Assembly (NCBI GenBank): GCA_013152615.1
Contig: JAADGA010000020.1
Location: 1 to 9,881, forward strand
Source of the DNA: Alphaproteobacteria bacterium
GTDB taxonomy: Bacteria; Pseudomonadota; Alphaproteobacteria; Sphingomonadales; Emcibacteraceae
Reading direction: 5' to 3'
Length of the DNA: 9,881 bases
Made by a program: the position numbers and the translations under genes. The notes under the pieces were generated by a model, which saw only the letters and a program-made list of their open reading frames with translations, was not told the DNA's origin and made no database searches. Positions 6,570-9,881 of the stretch are shown here, piece after piece (positions within the stretch are counted from its first letter, which is position 1; every line of letters starts with the position of its first letter).

Positions 6570-7537
6570 TATTTTTCCGATAATCCCCCTGATAAGTCTC
6601 GCGATAATTCCCCCGACAATTCCCCTGATAATTTCCCCGATAATTTTCCCGATAATTTTCCCGATAATTTTAGTGCCCGCGCGTAAACCTGTTTACGTTT
6701 AAGCCCGGTGGTAAAGGTGACCGAGGCCACGGCCTCTTTCAGCGACAGCTTTTCCAGCGCCGCTGTCAGCGCCTGATCCAGTATATCCACCGGGGTCTCC
6801 CGGTCCCTGGCAGGGCCGACAATGATGACAATTTCACCCTTTGGCCGCTCGGCCTGTGCGTAATATTGTGCCAGCTCGGCAAGATTCCCGCGTCTGACTT
6901 CTTCGAATAATTTAGTCAGTTCCCGACATACCGCCGCCTCCCGGTCGCCCAATATCTCGAATATATCTTTCAGGCTGGCTTTCAACCGGTTTGGCGATTC
7001 ATAAAAAACCAGCGTTGCCTTGAGCGTGGAAATATCTTTCAGGCATGTCCGGCGCGCCTTGGTCTTTGACGGCAGGAAACCGGCAAACATAAAGCGGTCG
7101 GTCGGTAACCCCGCAGAGGCCAAAGCGGCAAGGATGGCGCTGGCCCCGGGGAGGCTGCTGACAAAAATTCCGGCATCCCGGGCCGTTTTCACCAGTCGAT
7201 AACCCGGATCGGAGATCAGCGGCGTACCGGCATCACTGACCAAAGCCACCACCTGTCCGGCTATGAGTCGCGCCATCACCTGTGGCAGCACCCGATGTTC
7301 ATTATGATCATGATAGCATATGGTCGGGGTTTTAACCGCGAAGCGTGCCAGCAATTTTCCGGTAACCCGGGTATCTTCACAGGCAATTACATCCGCCGCC
7401 GCCAGCACCATTTGCGCGCGCAAGGTCATATCGCCCATATTGCCAATCGGGGTTGCGGTGACATATAACCCCGGTGCCACCGTTTTGTTGGCTAAATCAA
7501 TTGGCATTTCCATAGCTTTGCCGTATTTATTGCTCAT
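6569..7537 (-). CDS. rsmI: 16S rRNA (cytidine1402-2'-O)-methyltransferase with repeat tail
   Basis: A 322-residue SAM-dependent methyltransferase of the tetrapyrrole-methylase fold. RsmI methylates the ribose of C1402 in the decoding centre of 16S rRNA. Seen motifs: APGLYVTATPIGNMGDMTL (21-39), CEDTR (53-57), VSDAGTPLISDPG (100-112), GASAILAAL (131-139), GFLPSK (153-158), YESPNRL (179-185) and KGEIVIIVGP (233-242). The usual C-terminal helix ends near RKQVYARALKL (281-291). From about 290 the protein continues as a low-complexity (K/E)LSG tail coded by a tandem repeat; E. coli RsmI is about 286 residues. The exact start is uncertain: an AGGA lies only one base before the ATG at 7537, and in-frame ATGs at 7513 and 7507 are alternatives. 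It heads the - strand operon and is divergent from the lipoprotein gene. Confidence 0.95.
   Translation of the reverse strand: MSNKYGKAMEMPIDLANKTVAPGLYVTATPIGNMGDMTLRAQMVLAAADVIACEDTRVTGKLLARFAVKTPTICYHDHNEHRVLPQVMARLIAGQVVALVSDAGTPLISDPGYRLVKTARDAGIFVSSLPGASAILAALASAGLPTDRFMFAGFLPSKTKARRTCLKDISTLKATLVFYESPNRLKASLKDIFEILGDREAAVCRELTKLFEEVRRGNLAELAQYYAQAERPKGEIVIIVGPARDRETPVDILDQALTAALEKLSLKEAVASVTFTTGLKRKQVYARALKLSGKLSGKLSGKLSGELSGELSRDLSGGLSEK
6577..6672. repeat. 12-bp tandem repeat, 8 units, in the rsmI 3' end
   Basis: Eight head-to-tail 12-base units with consensus CCGATAATTTTC on the + strand. They start at 6577, 6589, 6601, 6613, 6625, 6637, 6649 and 6661. The three units nearest the rsmI core (6637-6672) are nearly identical; those toward the stop codon carry scattered substitutions. 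On the - strand each unit reads in frame as K/E-L-S-G or a close variant (GELS, RDLS, GGLS), so gain or loss of units changes tail length without a frameshift. The unit at 6577-6588 supplies the GGA that probably serves as the yraN ribosome site. Spacer-free units of this size are not a CRISPR. Confidence 0.95.
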
Positions 7538-7607
7538 ATCCTGTGATAGCTTGTTTTGTTATAAGACCTGTGTGAAAAAAAAACAGGAAAAACTGGAAAC
7601 TGTTTTA
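7538..7607. promoter_or_regulatory. Divergent intergenic region between rsmI and the lipoprotein gene
   Basis: This 70-base, AT-rich gap must hold the promoters for both flanking genes unless they lie in coding sequence. A symmetric GTTATAAGAC at 7558-7567 offers a TATAAG (+ strand, 7560-7565) and a TATAAC (- strand, 7563-7558) as possible -10 boxes, but I see no good -35 at 16-18 bases on either strand. CCTGTG occurs twice (7540-7545 and 7567-7572). The second copy forms an imperfect inverted repeat with ACAGG at 7583-7587 around an A-rich loop. GGAAA-rich sequence at 7586-7599 provides the ribosome site for the ATG at 7608. Promoter placement is tentative. Confidence 0.4.
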
Positions 7608-9053
7608 ATGTCGTCAATTGTGAAATATATCGGGTTGATTGCTGTGGCTGCCTTTGGGCTGGCTGGCTGCGGGCAGCAAAAGACGGCCTTGATCCAGGAT
7701 ATGTCAACCCTGCCGCAATCACCGGGCAATATCGGTCCTATGCAGGAAAAAACCGGCAAAAATATCCCGCCGCGTCAGGAAATAAGACTGGGATTTCTGG
7801 TGCCTCTGAGCGGACCGGACGCCGCCATCGGCACCGCCCTGCTCAATGCGGCAACGCTGGCGCTGTTTGATTCCCGCGACAGGAGACTGGTCCTGCTGCC
7901 CCATGACACCCGCGGCAGTGCCGAAGGGGCAAAGACCGCGATGACACAATTACTCAAACAACGGCCTGACCTGATTATCGGGCCGCTGTTTTCCGCCTCA
8001 ATCAAGGCAATAAAACCGATGGCAAAGCGGGCCGGAATTAATGTCATCGGCTTTTCCAGTGATTATACCGTTGCTGGTGACGGCGTATTTTTGATGAATT
8101 TCCCGATGGAGGAGCAGGTTGAGCGCATCATCCGCTATGCCTCTGATCAGGGATATGCCCGCTATGCCGCGCTGATCCCGGAAACAGTTTATGGCAGCCG
8201 CGCCCTGAAAATTTTCAGAGCCACCGTGGCAAGTCAGAATCGCGATCTGTCCACGGTGAAATTCTATCCGCCTGACAGCCAGCGGCTGGTCGGTCCGGTC
8301 AAGGCGATCGCCCGCTATGATCAACGACATAGAAACTATATCCGCGAGATTAAATTCCTGAAAAGTCTGGGCAAGGATGATGATTTCGCCCGGGAAATGC
8401 TGGAGAAGCTGAAAAGCTCGGAAACTATTGGCGGGGTAAATTTTGATGCCCTGCTGTTGCCCGAAGGCGGGACCATGCTGACCACACTGACTGCCTGGAT
8501 ATCCTATTACGAAATTGATTCCGAAAAAATTAAAATCCTTGGGACCGGCCTGTGGGACGATAAAATGCTGTTTCTGGAACCCCAGCTTTATGGCGGCTGG
8601 TTTGCGGCACCGGACCACAGGATTTCCAGAATTTTCCTGAAACGCTACGCCCATACATATGGCCGGAACGGTCCGCGGCTGGTCACCCTTGCCTATGATG
8701 CGGTTGCCCTTGCGGCGACGCTGGTCAGGCACTCACCGCTGCCTGATTTTTCGGCGGAACAGCTTACCAGCAGGAATGGCTTTCTGGGGCTTGACGGACT
8801 GTTCCGCTTTTCACCGTCCGGTCTGATCGAACGTGGTCTTACCGTCTATCAGGTCGGACCGAAAAAATTTACTGTCATTGATCCGGCACCAAAAAGCTTT
8901 ATCAACCGTGACCGGGTGAAACTACTAACTATAAAATCCGGGCAAGAAGACCATTCAACAGCGGCAGCCCCCGCGCCGTTACCTGCAAATGATGAGCGCC
9001 CATTTCCATATAATCCAGTTCAAGAAAATTCTGTAACCAATCATAATCAATGA
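7608..9053 (+). CDS. LppC-type lipoprotein, penicillin-binding protein activator family
   Basis: A 481-residue outer-membrane-type lipoprotein. A short signal peptide (hydrophobic 7-18) ends in a lipobox LAGC with lipidated C21, followed by a flexible linker. From about 58 the protein has a periplasmic-binding fold: EIRLGFLVPLSGPDAAIG (58-75), DLIIGPLFSA (121-130), GINVIGFSSD (143-152), YGSRALKIF (195-203), and a second lobe with FDALLLPEGG (279-288) and LVTLAYDAVALAA (358-370). In gammaproteobacteria LpoA, which shares this domain, activates the peptidoglycan synthase PBP1a; whether the alphaproteobacterial version does so is inference. I start at 7608 because the lipobox signal begins there; an in-frame GTG at 7572 is possible, and the frame stays open back into rsmI. 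The fold appears to end near DPAPKSF (425-431). The Ala/Pro-rich remainder is partly antisense to hemW. Confidence 0.88.
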   Translation: MSSIVKYIGLIAVAAFGLAGCGQQKTALIQDMSTLPQSPGNIGPMQEKTGKNIPPRQEIRLGFLVPLSGPDAAIGTALLNAATLALFDSRDRRLVLLPHDTRGSAEGAKTAMTQLLKQRPDLIIGPLFSASIKAIKPMAKRAGINVIGFSSDYTVAGDGVFLMNFPMEEQVERIIRYASDQGYARYAALIPETVYGSRALKIFRATVASQNRDLSTVKFYPPDSQRLVGPVKAIARYDQRHRNYIREIKFLKSLGKDDDFAREMLEKLKSSETIGGVNFDALLLPEGGTMLTTLTAWISYYEIDSEKIKILGTGLWDDKMLFLEPQLYGGWFAAPDHRISRIFLKRYAHTYGRNGPRLVTLAYDAVALAATLVRHSPLPDFSAEQLTSRNGFLGLDGLFRFSPSGLIERGLTVYQVGPKKFTVIDPAPKSFINRDRVKLLTIKSGQEDHSTAAAPAPLPANDERPFPYNPVQENSVTNHNQ

Positions 9054-9881
9054 ATTTATCTATTTTTTCACCCACTCTGCGTTCAAAATTGTCAAGATCA
9101 ATCCCCGCTGTCAGCCGCAGGCCCATCATCAGCATTTCCTCGGCCTTCTCCTGCGATGTAAGAACAGCTTTCTGATCGGTGGCATGGCCGTGTTGCGTCA
9201 CAGTGTCCAGCCATTTTTCCGGGCTTCTATGCTGACACACGGCATATAACCCCCCGTCAATAGTCAGACGGCCATGGGCCCCCGGCCCGACCCCGATATA
9301 ATCATCATAATGCCAATAGGCGAGATTATGGCGGCTTTCCTGCCCCACCGCCGCATGGTTGGAAATTTCATAGGCCGGCAGACCATGAGCCTGACATAGC
9401 TGCTGTGTCAGCTGATACAGATCGGCGGAAATATCGTCATCCGGCAGAATGAGACGGCCCTTGTTACGGGCGTGATAAAAGGCGGTACCGCGCTCAATAG
9501 TCAATTGATAGAGCGACAAATGCCCGTTGGTCAGCGTCAGGGCCCCGGTCAGTTCCTTCTCCCAATCGGCAACCGTCTGGCCCATGCGGGCATAGATCAG
9601 ATCGAAGCTTGAGCGAGAGAAATATTTTTGTGATAAATCAATGGCTTTCTGGGCTTCCCTAAGGTTATGCTCCCGGCCCAGTGCCTTGAGGTCAGCGTCA
9701 TTCAGCGCCTGCACCCCGAGGGACAGGCGGTTAATTCCCGCCCGTGAAAAATCAGAAAATTTACCGGCCTCGACACTGGTCGGATTGGCCTCCAGAGTAA
9801 TCTCGGCATCGGCAGCATAACCCCAGTTGGCGGCAATCCGCTCAATAAGCCGCGCGACCGTGGCGGTGGCCATCAGTGACG
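8929..9881 (-). CDS. hemW: HemW-like radical SAM protein (5' end outside the window)
   Basis: The C-terminal 316 codons of a HemW/HemN-like protein that enters from the right edge; the two codons before the first visible ATG (Leu, Ser) continue the family's 'TPSLM' stretch, so that Met is internal. Numbering from it, visible marks are ITLEANPTS (25-33), INRLSLGVQALND (47-59), SFDLIYARMGQT (89-100), YEISNHA (168-174), RHNLAYWHYDDYIGVGPGAHG (181-201) and a HemN_C-type winged-helix tail ending near LPLLNGLLARIL. The radical-SAM CxxxCxxC site is beyond the edge. HemW proteins are related to oxygen-independent coproporphyrinogen III oxidase but are generally regarded as heme chaperones that hand heme to membrane proteins. 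The absence of the N-terminal part prevents separating HemW from HemN by cysteine pattern, though the C-terminal motifs favour HemW. The last 41 codons and stop overlap the convergent lipoprotein gene. Confidence 0.93.
   Translation of the reverse strand, partial: SLMATATVARLIERIAANWGYAADAEITLEANPTSVEAGKFSDFSRAGINRLSLGVQALNDADLKALGREHNLREAQKAIDLSQKYFSRSSFDLIYARMGQTVADWEKELTGALTLTNGHLSLYQLTIERGTAFYHARNKGRLILPDDDISADLYQLTQQLCQAHGLPAYEISNHAAVGQESRHNLAYWHYDDYIGVGPGAHGRLTIDGGLYAVCQHRSPEKWLDTVTQHGHATDQKAVLTSQEKAEEMLMMGLRLTAGIDLDNFERRVGEKIDKFIDYDWLQNFLELDYMEMGAHHLQVTARGLPLLNGLLARIL

Noticed and set aside
6577..6672. CRISPR array
   Set aside because: Units are 12 bases, contiguous and without spacers, and they are in-frame coding sequence of rsmI.
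6093..6686. + strand open frame with a DN(F/S)PDN repeat tail
   Set aside because: It is the opposite strand of yraN and the end of rsmI; the repeat is the same 12-bp array read backwards. The - strand genes have clear family motifs.
7320..7607. N-terminal extension of the lipoprotein frame by 96 codons back into rsmI
   Set aside because: It lies antisense to rsmI coding sequence and would bury the lipoprotein signal peptide and lipobox in the middle of the protein. The ATG at 7608 has a ribosome site and gives a normal signal.
7998..8732. Long - strand open frame (244 codons) opposite the lipoprotein gene
   Set aside because: No recognisable motif, membrane pattern or ribosome site, and the + strand protein here matches a known fold throughout.

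Overview
The window looks like a near-fully coding stretch of an alphaproteobacterial chromosome. The evidence is the grouping of a LppC-type lipoprotein (penicillin-binding protein activator family), rsmI, yraN and gshB with hemW alongside, an arrangement I know from many Alphaproteobacteria, together with protein sequences of that type. I cannot place it further with confidence; a marine, Rhodospirillales- or Kordiimonadales-like lineage is only a guess. I saw no tRNA, rRNA, CRISPR array, insertion sequence or convincing terminator hairpin, and there is no gene-free stretch over about 70 bases.

Left block (1-3722, + strand): two genes of a type I secretion system, an inner-membrane ABC transporter and its HlyD-type periplasmic adaptor, 9 bases apart. 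The ABC protein has an inactive-looking C39-like N-terminal domain and a strongly degenerate ABC signature (LPSSF for LSGGQ). Its start codon overlaps the stop of an open frame entering from the left edge, so it may be the second half of a heterodimeric exporter. The secreted substrate and the outer-membrane TolC-like partner are not in view.

Middle block (7537 down to 3685, - strand): a compact operon rsmI - yraN - SirB1-like protein - gshB - pnuC. The joints are a 1-base overlap, a 4-base ATGA overlap, a 21-base gap and a 24-base gap. It combines 16S rRNA methylation, a putative nuclease-fold protein, a transglutaminase-like/TPR protein, the last step of glutathione synthesis and an NAD-precursor (or other vitamin) transporter. 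pnuC meets the HlyD gene tail-to-tail with a 38-base overlap. The 3' end of rsmI is an eight-unit 12-bp tandem repeat that adds a (K/E)LSG-type tail to the enzyme and also supplies the likely ribosome-binding site of yraN.

Right block (7538-9881): a 70-base divergent intergenic region, then on the + strand a LppC-type lipoprotein gene. Its last 41 codons lie antisense to the end of hemW, which enters from the right edge on the - strand and lacks its radical-SAM N terminus in this window.

The most unusual points are the degenerate and possibly heterodimeric type I secretion ATPase, the in-frame minisatellite in rsmI, and the 125-base convergent coding overlap between the lipoprotein gene and hemW. 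I did not find a clearly new multi-gene system.
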